From Aeromonas rivipollensis (GTDB lineage: Bacteria > Pseudomonadota > Gammaproteobacteria > Enterobacterales > Aeromonadaceae), in NCBI RefSeq assembly GCF_010974825.1, contig NZ_JAAILA010000031.1, forward strand, positions 124,001-188,000: a stretch of 64,000 nucleotides of DNA, written 5' to 3'. The notes under the pieces are model-generated. The model saw only the letters and a program-made list of their open reading frames with translations, did no database searches and was not told where the DNA came from. The position numbers and the translations under genes are program-made. Each line of letters begins with the position of its first letter. Within the stretch, counting starts at the first letter, position 1. Below are positions 44,710 to 54,133 of this stretch, piece after piece.

Positions 44710-46382
44710 GGCTGCACTCCTTGGCTGGATGGGCTTGACGGGGTCCGGGCGAGGGGAAAGGGGGGATCGCTCACCAGATGGGGCGCCGTCCATTCCCCCA
44801 GGCCAAAGAGCCCTTCGTAGATCCAGTAGGTAAACTCGGCTTCGCGCAGGGCATCCCCCCAGAGCACGGGGCGGGTCCCCTTGTAACGCTCCTCGAGGAA
44901 CTGGCGCAGCATGACGCAGGCCTCACGGCCATCGGCCTTGCCGTACTCCTGCATCAGACCGGCGGCGCGGTAGGCGCACAGCTCCCCCTGACAGGGACCC
45001 ATGCCGAGGCGGGTACGGCGACGCAGATCCACCAGGTTGTCCACGTCGAGCTCGCGCAGGGCGTATTCGATTTCCCCTGCGGTCACCATCTCGCACTCGC
45101 AGATGAGGGCGTTGGCCCTGGGGTTGTCCCGGAAGAAGGCGATGACCCGCTCGCCGTGGCGGTATTGGGCGGAGCCTTCGACCGGCACAGAGAGACCGGG
45201 GGCCGAGACCTTCTCCGGATCCCGCGAGCCGGGCAGATTGAGTTCGGCGGTGCGGCAGGGCCGGGAGTTGCCGAGCTTGTTGGCGATGAGATCGGTGGCC
45301 CACTCCGCCATCAGGCGGTAGGTCATCAGCTTGCCGCCGGTGATGGTGTTGAAGCCCTTGAGACCGTCGCGATCGCTGTGATCCAGCAGCACTATGCCGC
45401 GGCTGATGTTGCGGCCGCTCTCGTCGCCGTCCACCGCCACCAGGGGGCGCACCCCGGCGTAGGCACGCAGCAGACGGGTGCGCGCCATGATGGGGGCAAG
45501 CTTGATCCCTTCGCGCAGCAGCACCTCAACCTCTTCGGGTTCGACGGTGAGCTGATCAATCTTGTTGTAATCGATGCGGCTGGACGTGGTGCCGATGAGG
45601 GAGATGGTATCGCCCGGCACCAGAATGTCCGCATCCGCCGGCTTGCGGGCGCGGTTGAGCACCAGCTGGTTGATGCGGTAATCCATGATGAGCAGGGAGC
45701 CCTTGGCCGGGAACATGCGGATGCCGAGATCGGCGTATTCGCAGATTTGCTGGCCCCAGATGCCGGCGGCGTTGATCACCTCCTGGCACTCCACCTCGAA
45801 CGCCTCGCCGGTGCGGGTGTTGATGGCCTTGACCCCGTGCACCCGATCTTGAGTGCGCAGCAGCCCCAGCACCTTGCTGTGGGTGAAGATGCGGGCGCCA
45901 TGTTCTTTGGCATCCAAGACGTTTGCGGCGGCCAGGCGGAAGGGATCAACGGTGCCATCCGGCACATGAATGGCGCCTATCATCGCCGGATTGGCGTTGG
46001 GTTCGAGCCGCAGCGCCTCGCGGGGATCCAGCTGGCGTGTCTCTATGCCCGCCAGGGCGCAGGCATCCATGAAGGTACTTTGGAAATGGATGTCATCTTC
46101 CGGCAGGGTGAGGAAGAGGCCGCCGGTCGCCTCCACGCAGTGGCTGGCGATCCGCTTGAGGATGCGGTTCTCCTGAATGCACTCGCGGGCGGACTCCGGA
46201 TCCGTCACCGCGTAGCGAGCCCCCGAATGGAGCAGGCCGTGGTTGCGCCCCGTGGTGCCTGCGGCTATGTCATCCCGCTCCAGCAGGATGCAGTCGATGC
46301 CGCGCAGCGCGCAATCGCGCATGATGCCGGCCCCGGTGGCGCCGCCGCCTATGATGACGACTTCTGTGGTTATTCTTTTCAT
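44706..46382 (-). CDS. glpA: Anaerobic glycerol-3-phosphate dehydrogenase subunit A
   Basis: This 558-aa catalytic FAD subunit has VVIIGGGATGAGIMRDCALRG at the N-terminus, the glycerol-phosphate dehydrogenase core (GRNHGLLHSGARYAV, PDGTVDPFRL, PAKGSLLIMDYRIN), and a C-terminal 2Fe-2S BFD-like domain (CECEMVTAGE ... GMGPCQGELC). It is very close to E. coli GlpA. The start is at 46380-46382 or at 46395-46397 (five residues longer); neither has a strong ribosome site. CRP-, FNR- and GlpR-like sites lie within 140 bp upstream. Confidence 0.96.
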   Translation of the reverse strand: MKRITTEVVIIGGGATGAGIMRDCALRGIDCILLERDDIAAGTTGRNHGLLHSGARYAVTDPESARECIQENRILKRIASHCVEATGGLFLTLPEDDIHFQSTFMDACALAGIETRQLDPREALRLEPNANPAMIGAIHVPDGTVDPFRLAAANVLDAKEHGARIFTHSKVLGLLRTQDRVHGVKAINTRTGEAFEVECQEVINAAGIWGQQICEYADLGIRMFPAKGSLLIMDYRINQLVLNRARKPADADILVPGDTISLIGTTSSRIDYNKIDQLTVEPEEVEVLLREGIKLAPIMARTRLLRAYAGVRPLVAVDGDESGRNISRGIVLLDHSDRDGLKGFNTITGGKLMTYRLMAEWATDLIANKLGNSRPCRTAELNLPGSRDPEKVSAPGLSVPVEGSAQYRHGERVIAFFRDNPRANALICECEMVTAGEIEYALRELDVDNLVDLRRRTRLGMGPCQGELCAYRAAGLMQEYGKADGREACVMLRQFLEERYKGTRPVLWGDALREAEFTYWIYEGLFGLGEWTAPHLVSDPPFPLARTPSSPSSQGVQP

Positions 46383-46442
46383 TCTTGCCCGTCTCATCTC
46401 GTCCAGATGGGGCCAGTGTGGCGCCTGTCTGGCTTAAAATGT

Positions 46443-46456
46443 TTGATATGGGCCAA
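46443..46456. promoter_or_regulatory. FNR-like site upstream of glpA
   Basis: TTGAT-ATGG-GCCAA matches TTGAT-N4-ATCAA at eight of ten positions, 60-75 bp before the glpA start. Anaerobic activation by FNR is known for glpABC. Confidence 0.5.
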
Positions 46457-46459
46457 ATT

Positions 46460-46470
46460 AATGTTCGCAA
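46460..46470. promoter_or_regulatory. GlpR-like operator half-site
   Basis: AATGTTCGCA fits the GlpR half-site WATKYTCGWW at nine of ten positions, next to the FNR-like site. It suggests repression by GlpR relieved by glycerol-3-phosphate. Confidence 0.45.
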
Positions 46471-46502
46471 ACGCTCACTGATGGTGGGGTTGATGAGCGA
46501 AC

Positions 46503-46518
46503 TGTGACCATAGTCACA
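46503..46518. promoter_or_regulatory. Perfect CRP-binding core upstream of glpA
   Basis: TGTGA-CCATAG-TCACA matches the CRP consensus core TGTGA-N6-TCACA exactly and lies about 130 bp upstream of the glpA start. It implies cAMP-CRP control of glpABC. Confidence 0.8.
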
Positions 46519-46715
46519 TCCCGATCAGGGCGGGACCTGGGCCGGCACCTCAAAAAAGAGAAAAGCGGGAAGGGGAATACGGGATAGAGCAGAGAGTCGA
46601 GAGCAGAAAGTCGAGAGCAAAGAACCGAGCAGAGAGAGGAAGGGGCAGATGGCGGCTCGCCCCTGATGGACGGCGGGGAGGCGATGGCCGCCCTGCAGCA
46701 GCGCGGGCCAGGTCC
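46519..46715. other. Purine-rich low-complexity stretch between glpA and ychJ
   Basis: About 46550-46650 contains imperfect repeats of an AGAGTCGAGAGCA-like unit (GAGAGTCGAGAGCAGAAAG, then TCGAGAGCAAAG, then CCGAGCAGAG). I see no gene or hairpin in it. It follows the ychJ stop on the - strand and precedes the glpA control region. Confidence 0.5.
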
Positions 46716-47171
46716 TCAGCCGCAGCACTTCTTGAACTTCTTGCCGCTGCCACAGGGGCAGGGGTCGTTGCGACCGACCCGCAGAGGGACGGGATCCTGC
46801 TCGCCCTCGGTGTAGACCCAGCGCCCCTGGTAACGCACGAAGCGGGAGCGCTCATGCAGGCAGTGACGTTCTTCGCCCTCCAAAAACCAGGCCTTGAACT
46901 CCACCATGCCGCTCTCATCCGCTGGGCCGCCCTGGGCGGCCAGGATCTCCAGCCCATCCCAGCGGGTGTCGGTGCGGGAGAGCTCCTCCACTGTCAGAGG
47001 GCCCAGATAGTCCGGGTGCCAGCTGTGGACCAGGTAGTCGCCGAGCCCCAGCACGAAGGCGCTGTAGCGCGAACGCATCAACTGCTCGGTGGTGGTGGCG
47101 GCTTGGCCTTCGTGAAGCGCGCCGCAGCATTGGGGGAGAGAAAGAGAGGATCCGCAAGGACATTGGCTCAT
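46716..47171 (-). CDS. ychJ: YchJ-family protein with two SEC-C motifs
   Basis: This 151-aa cytoplasmic protein of the UPF0225/YchJ family has unknown function. It starts [17 protein letters not shown] (N-terminal SEC-C zinc motif) and ends [19 protein letters not shown], the second SEC-C motif, identical in form to that at the SecA C-terminus. The middle contains [12 protein letters not shown], typical of the family. The start at 47169-47171 matches E. coli YchJ; an ATG four codons earlier is possible. It is divergent from the chemoreceptor gene. Confidence 0.92.
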   Translation of the reverse strand: MSQCPCGSSLSLPQCCGALHEGQAATTTEQLMRSRYSAFVLGLGDYLVHSWHPDYLGPLTVEELSRTDTRWDGLEILAAQGGPADESGMVEFKAWFLEGEERHCLHERSRFVRYQGRWVYTEGEQDPVPLRVGRNDPCPCGSGKKFKKCCG

Positions 47172-47299
47172 GGGTCGGTTCATCGGGTCGATATAGAAGA
47201 TGGCGGGATTGTAGCGAAAGCGGCCCCCCCTCGGCCAGCATCCCATGCCGATACAGTAGGAACTGAACATCAAGAATAAACAGCAGAAAGGATTACACC

Positions 47300-48967
47300 A
47301 TGACACTTAAGCAGAAGATCCTGTTACTGGGGGCCATCCCCGTGCTGCTGATGGCCCTGGTGGTCAACCTCAGCAACTACCTGGTGGCCAGGAGCGACCT
47401 GGAGTCCGAGCTGGTGGTGGCGAGGGACAAGGCGGTCAAGGAGCGCAAGGCCCTGCTCAGCAGCTACCTGATGCTTGCCAAGACGGCCATCGACAAGGTC
47501 TATGCCGAGCCGGACAGCCCGGAGGCCCGTGCCCGGGTGAAGGAGATCCTGCGCCCCTTGCGTTATGGCAGTGACGGTTACTTCTTCGTCTACGACTTCC
47601 AGGGCAATACTCTGCTGCTGCCCACCCGCCCCGAGGTGGAGGGCAAGAACCGCTGGCAGGACAAGGATACCAAGGGCACCTTCCTCATTCAGGGGATAGT
47701 CAAGGCGGCCCGTGAGGGGGATGGCTACTCGGAGTACTGGACCAACAAGCCTTCCATAGGGCGGGATGCGCCCAAGCTCTCCTTCAACCTGGTGCTCGAC
47801 AAGTATCAGTGGGTGGTGGGGACCGGCTTCTACATAGATGACATCGACACCGAGCTGGCGGCCCTGCGCAGCGAGCGCGAGGAGAACATGCACGGCTCCC
47901 TGCAGAGCAGCGTGCTGCTCATTCTGGTGATCCTGGGGGTGACCCTGGCGGTGACAGTGGTGCTTGGCAACCGGGTCACCCGGCCGCTGGCGGATGCGGT
48001 GGCGGCCCTCAATGACATCGCCGACGGTGAGGGGGATCTGACCCGGCGCCTCAAGGTGCAGAGCGAGGACGAGGTGGGCCAGCTGGCCAGTGCCTTCAAC
48101 CGCTTCGTGGAGCGGATCCAGTCGGTGGTGAGCCAGGTCGGGGAGACCAGCCATCAGCTGCTGGGGGCCGTGGACAGGTTGCACAGCTTGAGCGAGCACG
48201 CCGACCGGCAGATGCACGGCCATGGCCGTGAGACGGATCAGGTGGTCACCGCGGTGACCGAGATGAGTTCCACCGCCCAGGAAGTGGCGGCCAGCGCCTC
48301 CAACGCAGCCACGGCCACCAGCGACGCGGCGCGGGAATCCGATGCGGCCCGTGAGGTGGTGGGCAGTGCCATCGGCAGCATCAACCGCCTGGTGGAGGAG
48401 GTGCACACCGCCTCCGGGGTCATCGAGCAGCTGGCCCAGGAGACCGGCAAGATAGGATCCGTGGTGGAGGTGATACGCGGCATCGCCGACCAGACCAACC
48501 TGCTGGCCCTGAATGCGGCCATAGAGGCGGCCCGGGCCGGTGAGCAGGGGCGCGGCTTTGCGGTGGTGGCGGACGAGGTGCGATCCCTGGCCGGTCGCAC
48601 CCAGCAGAGCACCAAGGAGATCAACGAGATGCTGCAACGGCTGCAGGGGGGCGTGCGCCAGGCGGTGGAGGTAATGCAGGCGAGCGAGGCGCGCAGCCAG
48701 GAGACGGTGCAGGAGGCGAGCCACATTGCCAGCTCCCTCGACAGCATGGTGACGGCGGTCAGTACCATCAACGACATGAACATCCAGATAGCGACCGCCG
48801 CCGAGGAGCAGCATGCGGTCTCCGAGGAGATCAACAAGAACCTGGTGGCCATACAGCAGATCGTCAGCGAGCTGACCGAGGCCGCCGGGGAGTCCAATAC
48901 CACCACCCGCGCCCTGGCCGGTACGGGTGACAAATTGCGTCAACTCGTCTCCCGCTTCCGTTACTAG
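47300..48967 (+). CDS. Methyl-accepting chemotaxis protein with sCache_2 sensor
   Basis: This 555-aa inner-membrane chemoreceptor has a first membrane helix at about 7-28, a periplasmic single-Cache domain (about 35-190, with [22 protein letters not shown] and a [25 protein letters not shown] end), and a second helix at about 202-222. A HAMP linker spans 222-275. The signalling domain has the highly conserved hairpin tip [34 protein letters not shown]. sCache_2 receptors usually sense small organic acids, which would suit the neighbouring citrate-type genes, but that is inference. A terminator follows. Confidence 0.95.
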   Translation: MTLKQKILLLGAIPVLLMALVVNLSNYLVARSDLESELVVARDKAVKERKALLSSYLMLAKTAIDKVYAEPDSPEARARVKEILRPLRYGSDGYFFVYDFQGNTLLLPTRPEVEGKNRWQDKDTKGTFLIQGIVKAAREGDGYSEYWTNKPSIGRDAPKLSFNLVLDKYQWVVGTGFYIDDIDTELAALRSEREENMHGSLQSSVLLILVILGVTLAVTVVLGNRVTRPLADAVAALNDIADGEGDLTRRLKVQSEDEVGQLASAFNRFVERIQSVVSQVGETSHQLLGAVDRLHSLSEHADRQMHGHGRETDQVVTAVTEMSSTAQEVAASASNAATATSDAARESDAAREVVGSAIGSINRLVEEVHTASGVIEQLAQETGKIGSVVEVIRGIADQTNLLALNAAIEAARAGEQGRGFAVVADEVRSLAGRTQQSTKEINEMLQRLQGGVRQAVEVMQASEARSQETVQEASHIASSLDSMVTAVSTINDMNIQIATAAEEQHAVSEEINKNLVAIQQIVSELTEAAGESNTTTRALAGTGDKLRQLVSRFRY

Positions 48968-48974
48968 TCACATT

Positions 48975-49010
48975 TTTGCCGTCTGGACGTCATTTCCAGA
49001 CGGCAAATTT
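48975..49010 (+). terminator. Intrinsic terminator of the chemoreceptor gene
   Basis: TTTGCCGTCTGGA / TCCAGACGGCAAA forms a 13-bp perfect stem with a seven-base loop, followed by a short T run. Confidence 0.85.
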
Positions 49011-49071
49011 GGGGATCGGCGCAGAATGTGGGAAAATCGCGCCATTCGTTCCTTTCGTTAGCCCCTACCCT

Positions 49072-50283
49072 ATGAATGAGATCGTGAAAGGCAGTATCGA
49101 TTTGATCCGTCAGCTCAACTACGGCCTGGTCTACGCCAGCCTGGAAGAGCACAAGGAACTGTCCCGTACCGATCTGTCCCGTTTGACCGGCCTCTCACCG
49201 GCCAGCATCACCAAGATCACCCGCGAACTGCTCGATGGCGGTCTGGTGGTCACCTGTGGCGAGAGCTCGGTGGGCCGCGGCCGTCGTCAGACCCTGCTGC
49301 GCATCAACGAGCGCCGCTTCCAGTTTCTCTCCATGCGTCTTGGCCGCGGCTACGTGGACATGGCCCTGTTCGATCTCGCCGGTCACTCCCTGGCGCGCCA
49401 TCGCCACCTCTTCAGCGAGTCGGAACGCGAAGACCTGCTGGCCAGCCTGGTGCGGGCCATCGAGGGCTTCTTGCCGAAGAAGGCCCTGCGGCTGGCCTGC
49501 ATCGCCCTCTGCCTGCCCGGGCAGGTGGAGCGCCACTCCGGCATGGTCAAGCACTTCCCCTTCTACGATCTGCGCAACTGGCCCCTTGGTCCGACCCTGC
49601 AAGAGGCCTTCGAGGTGCCCGTGCTGGTGAGCGGCGACGTGCGCACCTGGATCCAGGCCGAGCGGGAGTGGGGCGCCGCCAGGAACTGCGCCGATGCGGT
49701 GCTGGTGTTCGTCCACAACGACATAGGGGTGGGCATGGTGGTCAACGGCCAGCTCATCGAGAGCGAGTCGGCCCTGCTCGGGGATCTCAGCCACCTGCAG
49801 CTCGAACCCTATGGCCAGCGCTGCTACTGCGGCGGCTTCGGCTGCGCCTGCACCCTGGTCACCAACCAGGCCCTGGAGGCCCAGTACCGGGACCTGCGCG
49901 AGCGGATGCAGGAGCATGATCTGCCGGCGAGCGTCAACATCCGCGAGCTGTGCGAGCTGGCGCTGGCGGGCAACAGCCTGTGCCAGGACATACTGCATCA
50001 GGCGGCGGGCCGGCTCTCCCGGGTGCTTGCCAACCTCATCTGCCTGCTCAACCCGGGCAAGCTGCTGCTGGGGGGGGAGATCACCCGGGCCGATCGGCTG
50101 CTGTTCCCCATGCTGCACCAGTCCCTGGCGAGCCAGCTGCCGGCGGAATACCTGGTGCGCCTGCAGATCGAGTCCACCCATTTTTACGAAGATCCCACCA
50201 AGCCCACCTCGGTGCAGGTGCACAAGGCCCTGCGGGATGGCAGCCTGCTGCTCGACCTGTTGCGAGGTGACAGGGAGGCATGA
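49072..50283 (+). CDS. ROK-family transcriptional regulator (Mlc/NagC type)
   Basis: This 403-aa protein matches Mlc/NagC in length and layout. An N-terminal winged helix lies at about 22-65 (LSRTDLSRLTGLSPASITKITRELLDGGL). A ROK domain follows, with the zinc-binding cysteines RCYCGGFGCACT. In Mlc/NagC the last cysteine motif reads GC-x-E; here it is GCACT, so the usual acidic residue is missing. The sugar-kinase phosphate motif is degenerate, consistent with a regulator. I set the start at 49072, the family start. Its stop overlaps the ATG of a CitA-like kinase, an unusual operon partner for a ROK protein. Confidence 0.88.
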   Translation: MNEIVKGSIDLIRQLNYGLVYASLEEHKELSRTDLSRLTGLSPASITKITRELLDGGLVVTCGESSVGRGRRQTLLRINERRFQFLSMRLGRGYVDMALFDLAGHSLARHRHLFSESEREDLLASLVRAIEGFLPKKALRLACIALCLPGQVERHSGMVKHFPFYDLRNWPLGPTLQEAFEVPVLVSGDVRTWIQAEREWGAARNCADAVLVFVHNDIGVGMVVNGQLIESESALLGDLSHLQLEPYGQRCYCGGFGCACTLVTNQALEAQYRDLRERMQEHDLPASVNIRELCELALAGNSLCQDILHQAAGRLSRVLANLICLLNPGKLLLGGEITRADRLLFPMLHQSLASQLPAEYLVRLQIESTHFYEDPTKPTSVQVHKALRDGSLLLDLLRGDREA

Positions 50284-51863
50284 GGCTCGGGTTGCAAGGA
50301 CGCATCCTGCTCATGCTCTGCCTGGTCAGCCTGCTGCAACTGGTGTTGCTGAGCGGGGCCAGCTACTACTACGTCGCCGAGCAGCGCTACCGGGAGGTGG
50401 GGGATCAGGCCCTGGACGTGGCGCGGCTGGTGGCCCGTGAGCCCGGCGTCATCGCCGGGGTGAAGCGGGTCGATAGCGCGCGGCTCAACGTGCTGGTGGA
50501 GCGGATGCGGGCCGAGGTCGGCGCCAGCTACATCGTCATCGGCGATGAGGAGGCGCGCCGCCTGGTGCACCCTAATGCGGACCGGATAGGCAAACCCATG
50601 ATGGGGGACGATCCTGCCCGCGCCCTGCAGGGGGAGTTCTACATCTCCCGCGCGCAAGGCTCCCTCGGGGTCTCGGTGCGCGGCAAGGGGCCCATCCGGG
50701 ATGAGATGGGCAGGGTCATAGGCGTGGTCTCGGTCGGTTATCTGGTGCGGGACATAGAGGCGGACCTGCAGGGCTTCCTGCGCTTTGGCCTCGCCATGAC
50801 CCTGCTCATAGTGCTGCTCAACAGCGCCGCCGCAGCCTGGCTGGCCAAACGCTACAAGCGGGCCCTGCTGGGGTTTGAGCCCGAGCAGATAGGGCGTCTC
50901 TATGCGGAGCTCGACTGCACCCTGCGCACAGTGCGCGAGGGGATACTCACCATAGATGAGCAAGGCAGGCTCACCTCCCTCAACCCCAACGGCATCCGGC
51001 TGCTGCGCCTCGATGAGCGGGCCGCGCAGGCCGCCATAGGCCAGCCCGTCACCCGCTTGCTGCCCGGCAGCCGCATGCTCTCTCTCATTCAGGATCCCCG
51101 GCCCCAGTATGACGAGGAGATAGTGCTCAACGGTCAGTCCCTCATCGTCAACCGGCTGCCCCTGGTGCAGGAGGGCAGGCTGATCGGCGCCGTCTCGAGT
51201 TTTCGACGCAAGGACGAGCTGGCCGAGCTCAGTGCCCAGCTCTCCCAGGTGCAGGCCTACAGCGATCTGCTGCGGGTGCAGACCCACGAACACAACAACC
51301 AGCTCGGCACCATAGCCGGTCTCATCGAGCTGGGCGCCACCCGGGAGGCGCTCGCCTTCATCGGCCGGGAGGCGGCCACCGAGCAGACCTTGCTGAGCTT
51401 TTTGATGGGGGCCATCGCCAAGCCCAAGGTGGCGGGCCTGCTGCTTGGCAAGTACCACAGGGCCCATGAGCTGGGACTGGTGCTGGAAGTGGACCCGGAT
51501 TCCCGCCTGCACGACATTCCCGCCCGGGTCAGCGGCTCCCAGTTGGTGACCCTGCTTGGCAACCTCATCGACAACGCCTTCGAGGCGACCCGCCGCCACG
51601 GCGCCCCCTACCAGCCGATCCGGGTCTCATTGAGCGATCTCGGCCAGGATCTCATCCTGGAGGTGGAGGACGGGGCCGGCGGCGTCGATCCCCGGTTGGC
51701 GGACAGCCTGTTCGAGCGCGGGGTCAGCAGCAAGGCGGAGCCCGGCCACGGCATAGGGCTGGCCCTGGTGCGCAAGACCCTGGATGCCCTGCAGGGGACC
51801 ATCACCATAGAAGCCACGGCGCAGGGAAGTTGCGTCGTTTGTTACATTCCCAAGGAGGTGTGA
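50280..51863 (+). CDS. CitA/DcuS-family sensor histidine kinase
   Basis: This 527-aa membrane kinase has helix 1 at about 9-30, a periplasmic PAS-like (PASp) sensor at about 35-170 with the VGYLVRDI end, and helix 2 at about 180-200. A cytoplasmic PAS follows (about 215-320: VREGILTIDEQGRLTSLNPNG). The family H-box is THEHNNQLGTIAGLIELG with His336. The ATPase contains NLIDNAFEA, GGVD and GHGIGLALV. CitA/DcuS kinases sense citrate or C4-dicarboxylates. It overlaps the ROK gene stop (ATGA) and is followed directly by its response regulator. The convergent tctCBA transporter is the obvious target. Confidence 0.94.
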   Translation: MRLGLQGRILLMLCLVSLLQLVLLSGASYYYVAEQRYREVGDQALDVARLVAREPGVIAGVKRVDSARLNVLVERMRAEVGASYIVIGDEEARRLVHPNADRIGKPMMGDDPARALQGEFYISRAQGSLGVSVRGKGPIRDEMGRVIGVVSVGYLVRDIEADLQGFLRFGLAMTLLIVLLNSAAAAWLAKRYKRALLGFEPEQIGRLYAELDCTLRTVREGILTIDEQGRLTSLNPNGIRLLRLDERAAQAAIGQPVTRLLPGSRMLSLIQDPRPQYDEEIVLNGQSLIVNRLPLVQEGRLIGAVSSFRRKDELAELSAQLSQVQAYSDLLRVQTHEHNNQLGTIAGLIELGATREALAFIGREAATEQTLLSFLMGAIAKPKVAGLLLGKYHRAHELGLVLEVDPDSRLHDIPARVSGSQLVTLLGNLIDNAFEATRRHGAPYQPIRVSLSDLGQDLILEVEDGAGGVDPRLADSLFERGVSSKAEPGHGIGLALVRKTLDALQGTITIEATAQGSCVVCYIPKEV

Positions 51864-52529
51864 GTGATCAAGATCCTGATCGTCGAGGATGATCCGGCCA
51901 TTGCCGAGATCCACCGTCGCTTCGTGCAGCGGCTGGCGGGGTTCGAGGTGCTGGGGGTGGCGCTCACCCTGTTCGATGCCAGAGAGCAGATAGCCATACT
52001 CAAGCCCGATCTGGTGCTGCTGGATGTGTGGCTGCCGGACGGGGAGGGCTTCTCCCTGTTGCGGGAGCTACGCCAGAGCGGGGCCCACCTCGATGTCATC
52101 CTGCTCACCGCCGCCCGTGAGGCCGCGGCACTGCAGGAGGCGATGCGCCTCGGGGTGGTGGATTTCATCTTGAAACCCGTGGTGTTCGAGCGACTGCGCG
52201 ATACCCTGGGCAACTATGCCGAGAGCCGCGCCGCGCTGGCGGCCCTGGCGGACATCGATCAGCAGGCGGTGGATGCGCTCTTTGGCACCCCGCTGCAACA
52301 GGTGGCGGCGGGCGGCCTGCCCAAGGGGATTGACGCCCTCACCCTGCAACGGGTACTGGCGGCCCTGAACCCGCAGGGGGCCAGCGCCGAGGAGATAGGC
52401 AATCGGGTCGGGGTGAGCCGCACCACGGCGCGCCGCTACCTGGAGTTTCTGGTGGGTCAGCAACTCGCGAGCCCCGAGCTCGAATACGGCACCGTCGGGC
52501 GGCCGGAGCGGCGCTACCGCCAGCGTTGA
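51864..52529 (+). CDS. CitB/DcuR-family response regulator
   Basis: This 221-aa cytoplasmic partner of the preceding kinase has a receiver domain with VEDD, phospho-acceptor aspartate in LLDVWLPDGEG, LLTA and LKPV at the usual places (residues 1-120). The C-terminal helix-turn-helix region of the CitB type has ASAEEIGNRVGVSRTTARRYLEFL near residue 172. It starts with GTG directly after the kinase stop (TGA GTG); AAGGAGG lies six bases ahead. Confidence 0.94.
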   Translation: MIKILIVEDDPAIAEIHRRFVQRLAGFEVLGVALTLFDAREQIAILKPDLVLLDVWLPDGEGFSLLRELRQSGAHLDVILLTAAREAAALQEAMRLGVVDFILKPVVFERLRDTLGNYAESRAALAALADIDQQAVDALFGTPLQQVAAGGLPKGIDALTLQRVLAALNPQGASAEEIGNRVGVSRTTARRYLEFLVGQQLASPELEYGTVGRPERRYRQR

Positions 52530-52553
52530 GTGGCGGGTTCTAACCCCAAAAAA

Positions 52554-52575
52554 AAGAGCGCCTGTTGGCGCTCTT
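52554..52575. terminator. Bidirectional terminator between citB-like gene and tctA
   Basis: AAGAGCGCC-TGTT-GGCGCTCTT is flanked by an A8 run on the left (T8 on the - strand), between convergent genes. Confidence 0.88.
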
Positions 52576-52591
52576 CTTGTGATGGCTGGGA

Positions 52592-54124
52592 TCAGGTCGG
52601 GTCGGATTGCAGGGTCGCTACCGGCGTGCGACGAGCCTGCCACCACTGCCAGAGCGGCAGCAACAGCATCACCAGGGTGATCAGGGTGAAGCCCAGGGTG
52701 ATGGGGCGCTCCCACAGGAAGCTCAGGGAGCCGTCGTTGATCACCAGGGCCCGGCGCAGGTTGTCCTCCAGCATGCCCCCCAGGATGAAGCCGAGCAGCA
52801 TGGGGGCCATGGGGAAGTCCAGCAGGCGCAGCCCTATGGCCACCAGGGCCACCAGCACCATCACATAGATGTCCATGGTGTTGAAGGAGACCAGATAGAC
52901 CCCGATCAGCGAGAACAGCAGCACCATGGGGATGAGCACGGGGCGCGGCACTTGCAGTATCTTGGCCAGATAGGGAATGAGCGGCAGGTTGAGGATCAGC
53001 AGCACCACGTTGCCCAGATACATGGAGATGATCACCGACCAGAACACATCCGGGTGCTCCATGAAGAGGCGCGGGCCAGGCTGGATGCCGTAGGCGATGA
53101 GGGCCCCCAGCATCAGGGCCGTGGTGCCGGAGCCCGGGATCCCCAGGGTCAGCAGCGGCACGAAGGCCCCGCTGGAGGCGGCGTTGTTGGCCGCTTCCGG
53201 CGCGGCTATGCCGGTCAGGCTGCCCTTGCCAAACTCGTCCCGTTTGCCCTTGCGGGCGAAGTTGCGCTCGGCCCCATAGGCCATGAAGGAGGCGATGGTG
53301 GCACCGGCTCCCGGCAGCACGCCGATGAGGAACCCCAGCACAGAGGAGCGGGCTATGGGGGGCGCTATCTCCTTCACCTCGTCCCGGCTCAGCTTGAGGG
53401 AGCCGAGTTGCTGCATCTTGCTCGCCTCCTCCTGGCTGGTGTCCTTGCCCGGGCGCAGCACCGTCATCAGGATCTCCGCCAGGGCGAAGGTGGCCATGGC
53501 CAGCAGCAGGAAGGAGAAGCCATCGCGCAAGTCCGGCAGGCCGAAGGTGAATCTGTCCACCCCGACGCTGCGGTCGATGCCGACGGTGGAGATCATGATG
53601 CCAAACAGCGCCATGATCAGCGCCTTGAGCACCTGGCCCTTGCCGGCGAAGGCCGCCACCGCGGAGAGCCCGAGCACCATGAGGGCGAAGTAGTCCGCCG
53701 ACTGGAAGGAGAGGGAGACCTTGGCGAGCAGGGGGGCCGCCACCATCAGGAAGATGGCCGACAGGGTGCCGCCGACGAAGGAGGCGTAGGCGGCGATGGC
53801 CAGCGCCTTGCCCGCCTGCCCCTTGCAGGCCAGCGGATAGCCGTCGATGGCGGTGATCATGCTGGCGGAGCAGCCCGGGGTGTTGATCAGGATGGAGGCG
53901 GTGGAGCCGCCGAACATGGAGCCGTAATAGACCCCGGCCATCAAGATGATGCCGGAGGCCGGATCCAGCCCGTAGGTGATGGGGATCATCAGGGCGATGG
54001 CGGTGACCGGGCCCAGCCCCGGCAGCATGCCGATGAAGGTGCCGACGAAGCAACCGACCACCACCATGAAGAGGTTGATGGGCATCATGGCGGTGCCGAG
54101 CCCTTGCAGGATTCCGTCTAACAT
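52592..54124 (-). CDS. tctA: Tripartite tricarboxylate transporter, large membrane subunit TctA
   Basis: This 510-aa inner-membrane protein has about twelve hydrophobic segments. The TctA signature region GTFIGMLPGLGPVTAIALMIPITYG (residues 28-52) and GSMFGGSTASILINTPG (about 67-83) are present, as is the second GVLPGAGATIASFMAYGAER-type repeat. It imports citrate or related tricarboxylates with the sodium or proton gradient, fed by TctC. It is last gene of tctCBA, with a 9-bp gap after tctB. Confidence 0.95.
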   Translation of the reverse strand: MLDGILQGLGTAMMPINLFMVVVGCFVGTFIGMLPGLGPVTAIALMIPITYGLDPASGIILMAGVYYGSMFGGSTASILINTPGCSASMITAIDGYPLACKGQAGKALAIAAYASFVGGTLSAIFLMVAAPLLAKVSLSFQSADYFALMVLGLSAVAAFAGKGQVLKALIMALFGIMISTVGIDRSVGVDRFTFGLPDLRDGFSFLLLAMATFALAEILMTVLRPGKDTSQEEASKMQQLGSLKLSRDEVKEIAPPIARSSVLGFLIGVLPGAGATIASFMAYGAERNFARKGKRDEFGKGSLTGIAAPEAANNAASSGAFVPLLTLGIPGSGTTALMLGALIAYGIQPGPRLFMEHPDVFWSVIISMYLGNVVLLILNLPLIPYLAKILQVPRPVLIPMVLLFSLIGVYLVSFNTMDIYVMVLVALVAIGLRLLDFPMAPMLLGFILGGMLEDNLRRALVINDGSLSFLWERPITLGFTLITLVMLLLPLWQWWQARRTPVATLQSDPT

Positions 54125-54133
54125 GGGTTCTCC

